From JAHEYG01 sp040403535 (GTDB taxonomy: Bacteria > Bacteroidota > Bacteroidia > B-17B0 > Aurantibacillaceae): 32,481 nucleotides of DNA. A model generated the notes under the pieces. The model searched no databases, had not been told where the DNA came from, and saw only the letters and a list, made by a program, of their open reading frames with translations. Positions 17,906 to 26,235 of this stretch are shown here, in pieces (positions within the stretch are counted from its first letter, which is position 1; every line of letters starts with the position of its first letter). The position numbers and the translations under genes are program-made. The stretch is from positions 1 through 32,481 of the forward strand of contig JBBAKL010000034.1 of the NCBI GenBank assembly GCA_040403535.1, written 5' to 3'.

Positions 17906-17932
17906 ATGTACTAAATTTTGCCTTATTGTCAA
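17903..17932 (-). promoter_or_regulatory. Promoter of the riboswitch-controlled B12 operon
   Basis: On the minus strand TTG (17930-17932), exactly 19 bases, then TACATTTG (17903-17910) is a full match to the Bacteroidota promoter consensus TTG-N19-TAnnTTTG. Transcription would start near 17896, just before the riboswitch core. Confidence 0.75.
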
Positions 17933-18005
17933 CTGAAGGAACTATAGTATTTGTTGGGTTTCTTAAAAAGTTGCTGTTAAAAACATTCCGTGGTTTAAAA
18001 AAACC

Positions 18006-20996
18006 ATGCTGCTCTATTGGGTAACTTTAAGGCTTATGAGAATTGCTGTATCTTCCCTAATAATTACGTTTTTAGTGTTTCTTGGAGTTTCTTTTACCAC
18101 CAAACCACCAAAGGATAATCGCCCCGATTTTTTACAATATGAGTGGCGATGGGTGGATTCAGTTTTTAACGCGCTTACGCCTGAAGAACGTATAACTCAG
18201 CTCTTCATGATCGCCGCATATAGCAATAAAGACATGAAGCATATTCGTGAAACCCGAGAGTTAATACAGAAATACAATGTTGGCGGATTAATCATGATGC
18301 AGGGAGGGCCTATGCGTCACGCCAAATTGGTAAATTATTACCAGAGTGTTGCTAAAACTCCGCTTTTATTAAGCATTGATGGCGAGTGGGGATTGTCGAT
18401 GCGTTTGGATAGTACACCTCGCTATCCGCGCCAAATGGCATTAGGTGCCATACAGAATGATTCGCTGATTTATTATATGGGCAAACAGATTGCCAAAGAG
18501 TGCAAACGTATTGGATTGCACATTAATTTTGCTCCGGATATTGATATCAATAATAATCCAAATAATCCTGTCATTGGCAGCAGAAGTTTTGGTGAAAATA
18601 AATACAAAGTAGCTCAAAAAGGTTACATGTACATGGCCGGTATGCAGGATGAACACGTAATGGCTAATGGAAAACATTTTCCGGGGCATGGCGATACCGA
18701 TGTGGATTCGCATAAAGCCTTACCTTTTATCAATCACAGCAAACAGCGCTTAGACACGTTAGAGTTATATCCTTTTAAATATTTATTTGATCGAGGTTTG
18801 TCGAGTGTAATGGTCGCACATTTAAATATTCCTGCCCTTGATTCTACCAAAAATCTGGCATCCACTTTGTCAAAAAAAGTAGTGACCGATTTACTCAAAA
18901 ATGAATTAGGATTTAGGGGCTTAATCTTTACAGATGCGCTCAATATGAAAGGTGCTTCTGCCTATTTTGAGCCGGGTACAATTGCCGTAAAAGCACTGGA
19001 GGCAGGAAATGATGTTTTGTTGTTTTTGGATGAAGTTCCAAAAGCCTTGGAAGAAATTAAAAAAGCTATTGCGGACGGAAGAATAAAGCAGGAGGAGATT
19101 GATGAGCGTTGCAAGAAAGTATTAAAAGCAAAGTACTGGTGCGGTTTGAACGAGAAGCAGCATGTTCATGTAAAAAATATTTATGAGGAGTTGAACACGC
19201 CTGAATCTAACGCTTTAAATTCAAAACTGGCCGAGGCTACAATTACGCTTTTGAAAAACGCCAATCAAACTTTGCCAATTAAGAAATTAGATAGCATCAA
19301 AATAGTTGAGGTTTCTATTGGCGCTAAAGATGAAAATATATTTTCTAAATCACTAAACAACTATGGAGTGGTAAAACATTTAGGTATTGAACACGATGCC
19401 TCTAAGAAGGAAATAGATTCTTTATTTTCAAAAATAAAAAATTATGATTTGGTAATACTTCAGTTATCTAAAAGCAATTTAAAACCTGCCGGTAATTTTG
19501 GAGTCTCAGCTCAAAGTCTAAACATCATCGATTCGGTTTCTAAAATTAAGCCTGCAATTGGTGTGTTTTTTTCAAGTCCGTATCTTTTAAACGCGATAAA
19601 AGGATGTGATAATTTTAAGTCGCTTATTATGGCTTATGAGTACACTCCATTTAGTCAGAAAGCAGCTGCCGACGCGGTTTTTGGTGCTATAAAAGTTAAT
19701 GGTAAGTTACCGGTTACTACAAAGCCATATCCGTACAATACAGGTTTAGAATTGGGTAGTGTAAGAATTCAATTTGTTGATCCGGCTGAATTGGGTATTC
19801 AAAAAAAAAAGTTAAATGAGATTGACAGTATTGCCAGATATGGAATAAGTGAAAAAGCTTATCCGGGTTGTCAGGTAGTGGCGATCAAAGATGGGAAATT
19901 GTTTTTTAGAGAATCCTACGGTAATTATACTTATGACGCAAATTCCCCATCGGTAAAAAATTCTACCATTTATGATTTAGCATCTGTAACTAAAATTGCC
20001 GCTTCCGCTCTATCTCTAATGCGATTACATTCTGAAAAAAAGTTCGATTACAAAAAAACACTTTGCGAATATTTGCCGGAATTAAAGAATTGCAACAAGG
20101 AAGAGATGATGATGGAGGAGGTGCTTTCGCATCAGGCCGGATTACAGGCATGGATTCCTTTTTGGATGCGAACAGTGGATAAACAAGGGAATTATAAGCC
20201 TGGAATATACAGCGAGGTGCCAACTAAGGAATATTCGGTTCAGGTGGCAGAGAATCTGTATGTAAAAAAAGAATTTAAAGACAGTATTTATTCGCGCATT
20301 ATCAATAGTAAAGTAGAAAACAAGGGTAAATATCTTTATAGTGATTTAGGATATTATTTTATACAGAGTGTAGTAGAAAACATCACCGGAAAAAGTTTAG
20401 ATAATTATGTGGCTGAAACTTTTTATAAGCCATTAGGATTAGGCTTAACCTATCTTCCTATTAAAATGCATAAGTCGTCTGAAATTGCACCCACCGAAAC
20501 GGATACTAAGTTCAGGAAGCAAACCCTTCAAGGTTATGTGCATGATCCGGGTGCTGCCTTATTGGGTGGTGTAGCAGGTCATGCCGGCTTGTTTGGTAAT
20601 GCAACCGATCTGGCAATTCTGATGCAGATGTATTTAAATAAGGGAGAATACGCTGGTATAAGATACTTGGATAGTGCAATTGTTCGTGATTATACCGATT
20701 GTCATTTTTGTCCAACTAACCGAAGGGGATTGTGTTTCGACAAGCCGGAGGTGGACCCGAAAAAAGATAGTCCGGTAACTGAATTAGCAAGTGAAGAAAG
20801 TTATGGACACAGTGGTTTTACAGGAACGTTTACCTGGATAGATCCAAAGAATAATCTGATTGTAGTGTTCTTGTCAAATCGTGTTTATCCGAGCGCTGAT
20901 GAAAATAAACTGGCTAAACTGGGTATAAGAGGGAAGATACATAGGGCTTTTTATGAAGCATGTGAGCAATCCGTTAAGTATTCCTATTTGAAATAA
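18006..20996 (+). CDS. GH3 beta-N-acetylhexosaminidase fused to a beta-lactamase-family serine hydrolase
   Basis: A 996-residue two-enzyme protein. Residues about 55-380 are a NagZ-type GH3 domain with the KHFPGHGDTDVDSH loop (223-236, catalytic His236) and IFTDALNM with nucleophile Asp310. A GH3 C-terminal-like domain follows (about 405-580). Residues about 600-990 form a class C beta-lactamase/DD-peptidase-like domain with SVTK (Ser660, Lys663), YSD (778-780, in place of Y-x-N) and HSGFTG (935-940, in place of KTG). A membrane or signal segment spans 12-30. The start may be ATG 18006 or ATG 18036, which gives a cleaner signal peptide. It likely acts in the periplasm on muropeptides or related amino sugars. 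It is a single gene closed by a strong terminator; the same fusion is known in Bacteroidota. Confidence 0.9.
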   Translation: MLLYWVTLRLMRIAVSSLIITFLVFLGVSFTTKPPKDNRPDFLQYEWRWVDSVFNALTPEERITQLFMIAAYSNKDMKHIRETRELIQKYNVGGLIMMQGGPMRHAKLVNYYQSVAKTPLLLSIDGEWGLSMRLDSTPRYPRQMALGAIQNDSLIYYMGKQIAKECKRIGLHINFAPDIDINNNPNNPVIGSRSFGENKYKVAQKGYMYMAGMQDEHVMANGKHFPGHGDTDVDSHKALPFINHSKQRLDTLELYPFKYLFDRGLSSVMVAHLNIPALDSTKNLASTLSKKVVTDLLKNELGFRGLIFTDALNMKGASAYFEPGTIAVKALEAGNDVLLFLDEVPKALEEIKKAIADGRIKQEEIDERCKKVLKAKYWCGLNEKQHVHVKNIYEELNTPESNALNSKLAEATITLLKNANQTLPIKKLDSIKIVEVSIGAKDENIFSKSLNNYGVVKHLGIEHDASKKEIDSLFSKIKNYDLVILQLSKSNLKPAGNFGVSAQSLNIIDSVSKIKPAIGVFFSSPYLLNAIKGCDNFKSLIMAYEYTPFSQKAAADAVFGAIKVNGKLPVTTKPYPYNTGLELGSVRIQFVDPAELGIQKKKLNEIDSIARYGISEKAYPGCQVVAIKDGKLFFRESYGNYTYDANSPSVKNSTIYDLASVTKIAASALSLMRLHSEKKFDYKKTLCEYLPELKNCNKEEMMMEEVLSHQAGLQAWIPFWMRTVDKQGNYKPGIYSEVPTKEYSVQVAENLYVKKEFKDSIYSRIINSKVENKGKYLYSDLGYYFIQSVVENITGKSLDNYVAETFYKPLGLGLTYLPIKMHKSSEIAPTETDTKFRKQTLQGYVHDPGAALLGGVAGHAGLFGNATDLAILMQMYLNKGEYAGIRYLDSAIVRDYTDCHFCPTNRRGLCFDKPEVDPKKDSPVTELASEESYGHSGFTGTFTWIDPKNNLIVVFLSNRVYPSADENKLAKLGIRGKIHRAFYEACEQSVKYSYLK

Positions 20997-21025
20997 AAAA
21001 GCCGCGTTAAGCGGCTTTTTTATTT
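20991..21025. terminator. Strong bidirectional terminator between convergent genes
   Basis: AAATAAAAAAGCCGC and GCGGCTTTTTTATTT pair as a perfect 15-base stem with a GTTAA loop. It begins within the stop region of the GH3 fusion gene and ends 15 bases before the end of the M49 gene on the other strand, so it can serve both. Confidence 0.9.
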
Positions 21026-21039
21026 CAATGTTTTATCTG

Positions 21040-23130
21040 TTAGTTAACAGCAGGTAATAATCCGTAATTAGCTCCGTATTCTAACATTTGAGAAGTGAAA
21101 TCAGAAGGATATTCGATTTTCACATCAATTATTTTACCGTCTTGCATAACAGGAGTTAATTTTGGTTGTATAAATCCTGCGTATGGTGCAATGTTTAGTT
21201 TACTGTAACGATCTAATACTTCTTTGTGTAAAGCCTGATCGATTTTTACACCATAATTCTCAATTAAATCACGTCCGGCTTTGTAATCGCCTTTTGATTT
21301 AATGCGTTGTATTTCGCGTAATAAATCGCCAAAAAGCTTACGTAATTTGTCGTAGTCATTTACTACAAAGTAAGTTTTTCCGTCGCGAACTTTTTTCTCA
21401 ATTACGTTTTCGGATTTACCTTTTTCATAAGCCCATGCAGCTACCATTTGGCGGTTACGCATGTGCGCTTCTTCAATGTTATTACCTAATTTGATGCGTG
21501 AAGTCTGAATGATCAATCCTTTAGTAATGTATTCATCATATGAAGCTTTTCCGTAATCTAATGAAGGCATTACACCAAGTTCAACCAATTTAGGGTCCAT
21601 TAAATAGTATAAAGCAACTAAGTCGGCACGGCCTTCTTCTAATGCGCTGGCATAGTTCTTTAATGTTTCGTGCGGTTGTTTAACTCCATCTTCTATTCTT
21701 CCGCTGGCATGCCCGATAACTTCGTGCATATCGGTATGTAATTTATCGGCTAAACCTGCATAGTTTTTCACACGTTCAGCTGTTTCTTTGTCAAAATAGA
21801 ATTCATCAATTACACTGCCACCGGCAGCTTGCTCATATGCTTCAACAATGTTTCCTAAGTTAACCGATTTCGAACCGTGCGTTTCGCGAATCCATTCGTT
21901 ATTCGGTAAGTTAATTCCAATTGGTGTAACCGGACCTGAATCACCGGATTCTACAACCGCGTTAATCACCTTTGCAGAAATACCTTTTACATTTTTCTTT
22001 TTATGTTCAGGAAGAATAGGAGAGTTGTCTTCGAACCATTGCGCGTTGGCACCAATTGCTGCAATACGCTTACTGGCTTCCATATCTTTAACAGAAACAA
22101 CTGACTCAAAAGAACCTTTTCTACCTAACGGATCCTGATAAACTTCAATAAATCCATTAACCACATCAATGGCACTGGCCGTATCTTTTACCCAAGCAAT
22201 ATTATATGCATCAAAGTCTTTTAAGTCACCGGTTTTATAGAAGGTAACTAATTTGTCTATTGCGTCTTTTTGAGCCGGATTCTCTGCCACAGAAGACGCT
22301 TTTTCTAACCAGTAAACGATTTTTTCAATAGCAGAGGTGTACATTCCGCCAACCTTCCAGGTTTTCTCAACAACAGTACCGTTTTCTTTAACTAGCTTAC
22401 TGTTTAGTCCGATCATTACTGGCGTTTTACTTGTTTTGTCAATCTTGCTTTCATAATACTTTGTAACCTCTTCCTGGTTTACACCTTCGTAAAAGTTTAC
22501 AGCAGAAGCTAACACTAAATCTTTCTTAGGGTCTAATTCTACTTTTTTAGCCGACAAAGCCGGATCAAAGATGATAGGAACAAGGAAGCTTGCAAAACTT
22601 TCTATTGTTTCTCCGTTTGATAACGGCAGTTTAGCAGGATCAGCTTTTTTAATTAAATCTAAAAAATAATCCTTTGAACATTCAGGTACAAATTTATCGC
22701 TGCTATAGTGATGGTGTATACCGCTGCTAAACCAAACACGTTTTGCGTAAACTAAGAATTTTTGATATTCAGGATTGTTTACATCATTTGCAGTATTAGA
22801 AACAATTGCTTCTAAAGTTTTTCTGATAGTTAAATTGTATTTATAATTCTGATCCCAGGTAATATCTCTACCACAAAGCGCTGCCTCGTATAGGTAATAC
22901 AACAACTCTTTTTGTTGTAAAGAAAGTTTATCGAAATCTTCAATTTTGTAACGTAATACGCGTAAATCAGCAAATTGTTCAGCAATGTAATTAAACTCAC
23001 TTTCTGCTTTTTTAACTGTATCAGTTACCGCAGCTTTTTTTTCTAATAAGCTTAATTCGTTTTCGGTTGACTGGCAAGAAGATAATGCCAAGGCCACACA
23101 AAATGGAAGGATAAATTGTTTTGAGTTCAT
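21040..23130 (-). CDS. M49-family metallopeptidase lipoprotein (dipeptidyl-peptidase III-like)
   Basis: A 696-residue protein starting at ATG 23128-23130. The signal is lipoprotein-type (MNSKQFILPFCVALALSSC, lipidated Cys19). The M49 zinc signature HEVIGH (469-474) has the one-residue-longer H-E-x-x-G-H spacing peculiar to the DPP III family. The second zinc motif EEGRAD (498-503) supplies the third ligand. Family members cleave dipeptides from the N-terminus of short peptides. Most are cytosolic, so a lipidated form implies periplasmic or outer-membrane peptide processing. A longer frame opens at TTG 23179-23181, but that TTG is the -33 element of its own promoter, so it cannot be translated. 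The gene converges on the GH3 fusion and lies downstream of the SpoIIE gene with its own promoter. Confidence 0.88.
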   Translation of the reverse strand: MNSKQFILPFCVALALSSCQSTENELSLLEKKAAVTDTVKKAESEFNYIAEQFADLRVLRYKIEDFDKLSLQQKELLYYLYEAALCGRDITWDQNYKYNLTIRKTLEAIVSNTANDVNNPEYQKFLVYAKRVWFSSGIHHHYSSDKFVPECSKDYFLDLIKKADPAKLPLSNGETIESFASFLVPIIFDPALSAKKVELDPKKDLVLASAVNFYEGVNQEEVTKYYESKIDKTSKTPVMIGLNSKLVKENGTVVEKTWKVGGMYTSAIEKIVYWLEKASSVAENPAQKDAIDKLVTFYKTGDLKDFDAYNIAWVKDTASAIDVVNGFIEVYQDPLGRKGSFESVVSVKDMEASKRIAAIGANAQWFEDNSPILPEHKKKNVKGISAKVINAVVESGDSGPVTPIGINLPNNEWIRETHGSKSVNLGNIVEAYEQAAGGSVIDEFYFDKETAERVKNYAGLADKLHTDMHEVIGHASGRIEDGVKQPHETLKNYASALEEGRADLVALYYLMDPKLVELGVMPSLDYGKASYDEYITKGLIIQTSRIKLGNNIEEAHMRNRQMVAAWAYEKGKSENVIEKKVRDGKTYFVVNDYDKLRKLFGDLLREIQRIKSKGDYKAGRDLIENYGVKIDQALHKEVLDRYSKLNIAPYAGFIQPKLTPVMQDGKIIDVKIEYPSDFTSQMLEYGANYGLLPAVN

Positions 23131-23150
23131 AGGGATGGATTTTTCGTTTA

Positions 23151-23181
23151 CAAGGATACTATTTATAAGGCTTTTTTGCAA
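23151..23181 (-). promoter_or_regulatory. Promoter of the M49 peptidase gene
   Basis: Minus strand: TTG (23179-23181), a 20-base spacer and TATCCTTG (23151-23158), one mismatch from TAnnTTTG. Transcription would start near 23144, giving a short leader to ATG 23130 and excluding the upstream TTG as start codon. Confidence 0.5.
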
Positions 23182-23223
23182 TAAAAAAGAGATTGCTTAG
23201 CTAAATTACCCCAATAAGGGGGA

Positions 23224-25173
23224 TTATATCTTAACACCGATAACGCAAACGTCATCCACTTGTTCTAAACTACCTTTCCACTGATTAAAAGCTAAGTCGA
23301 TGTTTTGATGTTGTAACTTACAATTTACGGAAGCATTCTGGAGCAATACCTGTTGAAATTGTTTGTATTTGAATTTTTTTCCTTTTGGTCCACCAAACTG
23401 ATCGGCATAACCATCGGTAAATAAAAACAGAGCGTCGCCTTTTTTTAGTTGTAAGGTATGTGTTACGAATGGAGCAGGACGATCGCTTTTACCAATAGGT
23501 TGTTTGCTAGCCGTTATTTCCTGCATTTGATTGTTATGAATATACCAGAGCGGATTGTTTGCTCCCGACCATTTAACAGTATTATCCGAATGGTGGATGG
23601 TGCAAAGAGAAATATCCATCCCATCTTTCACATCGTTATCACTTTTAGCAAATGTTTCCAATACCAGTTCGCGTGTTTTATCCAAAATCAATCCGGGTTC
23701 TGTAATATTAAATTCTAACACCGCGCGGTTTAGTGCATTTGAACACACTACCGAAACCATTGCTCCCGGCACTCCATGTCCGGTACAATCAGCTGCTGCC
23801 AAAAAAGTGATGTTGTTTTTATGTTCCATCCAGTAGAAGTCTCCGGCAACTATGTCTTTGGGTTTGTAATAAATGAAGGAATCGGGGAGGTGTTTTTGTA
23901 TCAGGTTTAAAGGGGGGAGAATTGCTTCTTGTAAACGTTTTGCGTAGGTAATTGAATCTAAAATTTCTTTTTGTTTTTCTTCAATAATTCCTTTTTGTTC
24001 CTTGATCTCAGAGTTTTGTTTAGCTAGTAACTGGTTGGCTTTTTTCTTTTGATTATAGCTTCTGAAAATAAAGAAGGAAAGTGCACCAACTAAAATAAGG
24101 CCAATGGTAACTGCCAGATTTATGGCTTTTTGCTTTTCACTGGTAGCTTTCAATACTTTGTTTTCAGCATCTTTTTTATCCGTTTCATACTTAGTTGACA
24201 TTTCAATAAATTGACGATCGCGGGTTTGTTGTAATAGCGAATCCTGGGCTGCAACTTTTAATTGAAATGTTTCAAATGCATTTTCGTAATTCTTACTTTC
24301 AGTAAATACTTTGGTATAGGTATCGTATATTTCAATCAGGTTTTCAAAGTCTCTGATGTTTTTAGCCAGTACCACGCTGCTGTCGAGGTATTGAATTGCT
24401 TTTACAATGTTTTTTTGTTCATGATGAACTAGGGCAATATTATGATAGGCGATCACCTGACTGCGCTTGTCGTTATCCTGCTTGGAATAATTGAGGTACT
24501 GATCAAAAATTTCGAGTGCTTGTTCATATTGCCCGAGTTCCTGATAAATAATGGCAATATTATTCAGACACTCCATAATACGCGGAGTGTTTTTAGTTTC
24601 TTTATTTATTTCCAGAGATTCTTTAAATGCATTTAAGGCTTTCGTTTTATCACCCTTTGAATAATGAACAGAGCCCAGACTATTGAGAGAGCTGGCTATA
24701 ATATCAGAGTAATTATTGGCTTTACTGGCTTCGTAAACTGCTTCAAACTGCATAAGTGCTTTATCCAATAAATTCTGGTATTGATAAACAAGACCAATAT
24801 TGCCGTTCACCATCAAAACGCTGTTCTGATCGCTTAAAAGTTTAAATTGCTTTTCAGCCTCAATGTAATTGGATAATGCTTCAGTGTATTCTCCTCTTTC
24901 TAAATGAATATTGGCAGTGCTGTTCAAAAAATTGGCATAATACCTCACCATGTTTTTACTGTTGGCCAGTTTAGATCCCCATTGTGCGTATTTTAATGCG
25001 GAATCGTTATCCTTATAAATGTATTCTTTCACAAGGTCCGAGTAAATAATCACTTTTAAGGAATCATTCGCTTGCACTGATTTTGCAAGCAGACTATCAG
25101 GACTAAAAGTTGTGCAATAATAATTCGAGTAGCAGAGTAAAGATAAAATGAATGTAAGTAACCTGCGGGTCAT
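23224..25173 (-). CDS. TPR sensor with SpoIIE/PP2C-type phosphatase output
   Basis: A 649-residue signalling protein. It has a signal peptide (about 1-20), periplasmic TPR repeats (about 45-310), a coiled region (about 315-350), one transmembrane helix (about 351-370) and a second cytoplasmic coiled coil (about 372-415). The C-terminal SpoIIE/PP2C phosphatase domain spans about 436-649. Metal-binding aspartates are visible in GDFYWME (Asp445), AADCTGHGVPGA (Asp462), DGMD and the final DDVCVIG. Such proteins usually dephosphorylate anti-sigma-factor antagonists. No partner (STAS domain protein or HPK-type anti-sigma factor) is encoded in this window. The gene appears to be transcribed alone. 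The substrate and the signal sensed by the TPR domain are unknown. Confidence 0.88.
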   Translation of the reverse strand: MTRRLLTFILSLLCYSNYYCTTFSPDSLLAKSVQANDSLKVIIYSDLVKEYIYKDNDSALKYAQWGSKLANSKNMVRYYANFLNSTANIHLERGEYTEALSNYIEAEKQFKLLSDQNSVLMVNGNIGLVYQYQNLLDKALMQFEAVYEASKANNYSDIIASSLNSLGSVHYSKGDKTKALNAFKESLEINKETKNTPRIMECLNNIAIIYQELGQYEQALEIFDQYLNYSKQDNDKRSQVIAYHNIALVHHEQKNIVKAIQYLDSSVVLAKNIRDFENLIEIYDTYTKVFTESKNYENAFETFQLKVAAQDSLLQQTRDRQFIEMSTKYETDKKDAENKVLKATSEKQKAINLAVTIGLILVGALSFFIFRSYNQKKKANQLLAKQNSEIKEQKGIIEEKQKEILDSITYAKRLQEAILPPLNLIQKHLPDSFIYYKPKDIVAGDFYWMEHKNNITFLAAADCTGHGVPGAMVSVVCSNALNRAVLEFNITEPGLILDKTRELVLETFAKSDNDVKDGMDISLCTIHHSDNTVKWSGANNPLWYIHNNQMQEITASKQPIGKSDRPAPFVTHTLQLKKGDALFLFTDGYADQFGGPKGKKFKYKQFQQVLLQNASVNCKLQHQNIDLAFNQWKGSLEQVDDVCVIGVKI

Positions 25174-25250
25174 TATATAACACGAAATAGTTTTTTTTAA
25201 ATGTATTAAAAAATTGTATTATTGTATAACAACTCAAACAAAAAAATATT

Positions 25251-25859
25251 ATGGGAAAAGGAATTATTGCTAATAAGCCAATGTCAGGAAATCCTCACGG
25301 AAAACTTATTGTTATTGAAGGATCCATTGATCCAACACAACCAACAGATCCGGGAACCGTGTTGAAATTTGATGGAGATATCAATGCCAATGATGGCGAT
25401 GTTGTAGATTTTGATATTGATCCTGCAACCGGAATGCCGGTAAACATTAATCAGGCTACACCGGGTCGCGTTATCACTGGAAGTACGGTTGAAGATATCA
25501 CGGTTGCTCAGGGCGAATCAGTTTTATTAACGAGCGCGAATGTTGAAGGAAGTTTTACTGTTAGCGGAGGGTATTTAACGGTTGTTGCTAATTCAACCAT
25601 TTCAGGAACTGTTGTTTCAAAAGCAGCCGGCTCCTATATTTATATGGTAGGTGCCAGCGTAGATGGAAAATTAGAATCCAGTAACGGCGGATATTTATCA
25701 GTAGTAAATAGTAATATAACTGGTAAGATCGTTTCTAGTTCTAACAAATTTGTTTCTATTCAAAGTTCTACGGTATTTGGCAAACTTGAGGTAACCAATG
25801 CCGGAACTACCAAATGTTCAGGTAATACGCTAAACGGAAAACCAATTCCGGGTTGCTAA
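25251..25859 (+). CDS. Soluble beta-helix protein with an OB/cold-shock-like N-terminus (unknown function)
   Basis: A 202-residue protein without signal peptide or membrane segment. Residues 1-75 resemble a divergent cold-shock/OB domain: the start GKGIIANK and the later LKFDGDINANDGDVVDFDI followed by PVNINQ mirror the K-G-T-V opening and the L-K-E-G-D-x-V-x-F-x-I closing strands of CSD proteins. Residues about 77-196 are six tandem rungs of about 19-22 residues, each ending in a small-residue turn such as NVEG, TISG, SVDG, NITG, TVFG and TLNG, as in a parallel beta-helix. It has two cysteines near the end, one the C-terminal residue. It is monocistronic, divergent from the SpoIIE gene and followed by a strong terminator. 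I do not know a family with this combination; RNA binding is only a guess. Confidence 0.75.
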   Translation: MGKGIIANKPMSGNPHGKLIVIEGSIDPTQPTDPGTVLKFDGDINANDGDVVDFDIDPATGMPVNINQATPGRVITGSTVEDITVAQGESVLLTSANVEGSFTVSGGYLTVVANSTISGTVVSKAAGSYIYMVGASVDGKLESSNGGYLSVVNSNITGKIVSSSNKFVSIQSSTVFGKLEVTNAGTTKCSGNTLNGKPIPGC

Positions 25860-25870
25860 AAACGCTAAAT

Positions 25871-25902
25871 AAAAAGCTTCCGCCAAAAACGGGAGCTTTT
25901 TT
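25871..25902 (+). terminator. Intrinsic terminator after the beta-helix gene
   Basis: AAAAAGCTTCCG and CGGGAGCTTTTTT fold into a GC-containing stem (one mismatch) with a CCAAAAA loop and a T run, 12 bases after the stop codon. Confidence 0.85.
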
Positions 25903-26121
25903 GTTTCATCAAGCTAATTGACGCATCTTTTGTTTTGAACAAACCCTGGAAATTAAAAAATTTTAAAAGAAAATTATTCTGAATAAAAAATCATATTTCT
26001 AAACATGAAAATGAGAAAGAGTTGTCTTAATGGATTAATTTTCTTAGAAGAATTTTATATTCTCTTTAGTCGAAAGAATATATTTTAGTCGAAAAATTAT
26101 CACATCATTTTTTTCTTTCAT
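25903..26121. other. AT-rich non-coding stretch with a pair of direct repeats
   Basis: No convincing gene here. TTTAGTCGAAA occurs twice (26065-26075 and 26084-26094), 19 bases apart. The first copy lies inside a near-palindrome (ATATTC ... GAATAT, about 26057-26081), and a TTCTTAGAAGAA palindrome lies just before it (26041-26052). The layout resembles regulatory binding sites. A 27-codon frame from ATG 26005 ends inside the repeats and is not believed. Confidence 0.4.
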
Positions 26122-26235
26122 ATGAAAGCTATTGAATTGTATGAAAATTATAGCGCAGTGAAAAAAGAAAATAAATTTCCTGTTGTTGTTTGTATAAAAC
26201 GAAACGGAATACAAAAACGAATCATCTTACTTTAA
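26122..26235 (+). CDS. Possible 37-residue small protein (unverified)
   Basis: An ATG-started frame of 37 codons ends at TAA 26233-26235. The predicted peptide begins MKAIELYENYSAVKKENKF and continues with a hydrophobic/basic PVVVCIKRNGIQKRIILL half. It is positively charged and has one cysteine. Its last 9 bases overlap the end of the convergent thioredoxin-like gene. It lies just after a direct-repeat region that could be regulatory. I recognise no family, and there is no clear ribosome site, so it may be a remnant or a chance frame. Confidence 0.3.
   Translation: MKAIELYENYSAVKKENKFPVVVCIKRNGIQKRIILL

Noticed and set aside
23128..23181. Extending the M49 peptidase to the TTG at 23181
   Set aside because: That TTG is the -33 element of a TTG-N20-TATCCTTG promoter, and the lipoprotein signal begins cleanly at ATG 23130.
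26005..26088. 27-codon frame from ATG 26005
   Set aside because: Very short, ends within the repeats, and has no supporting context.
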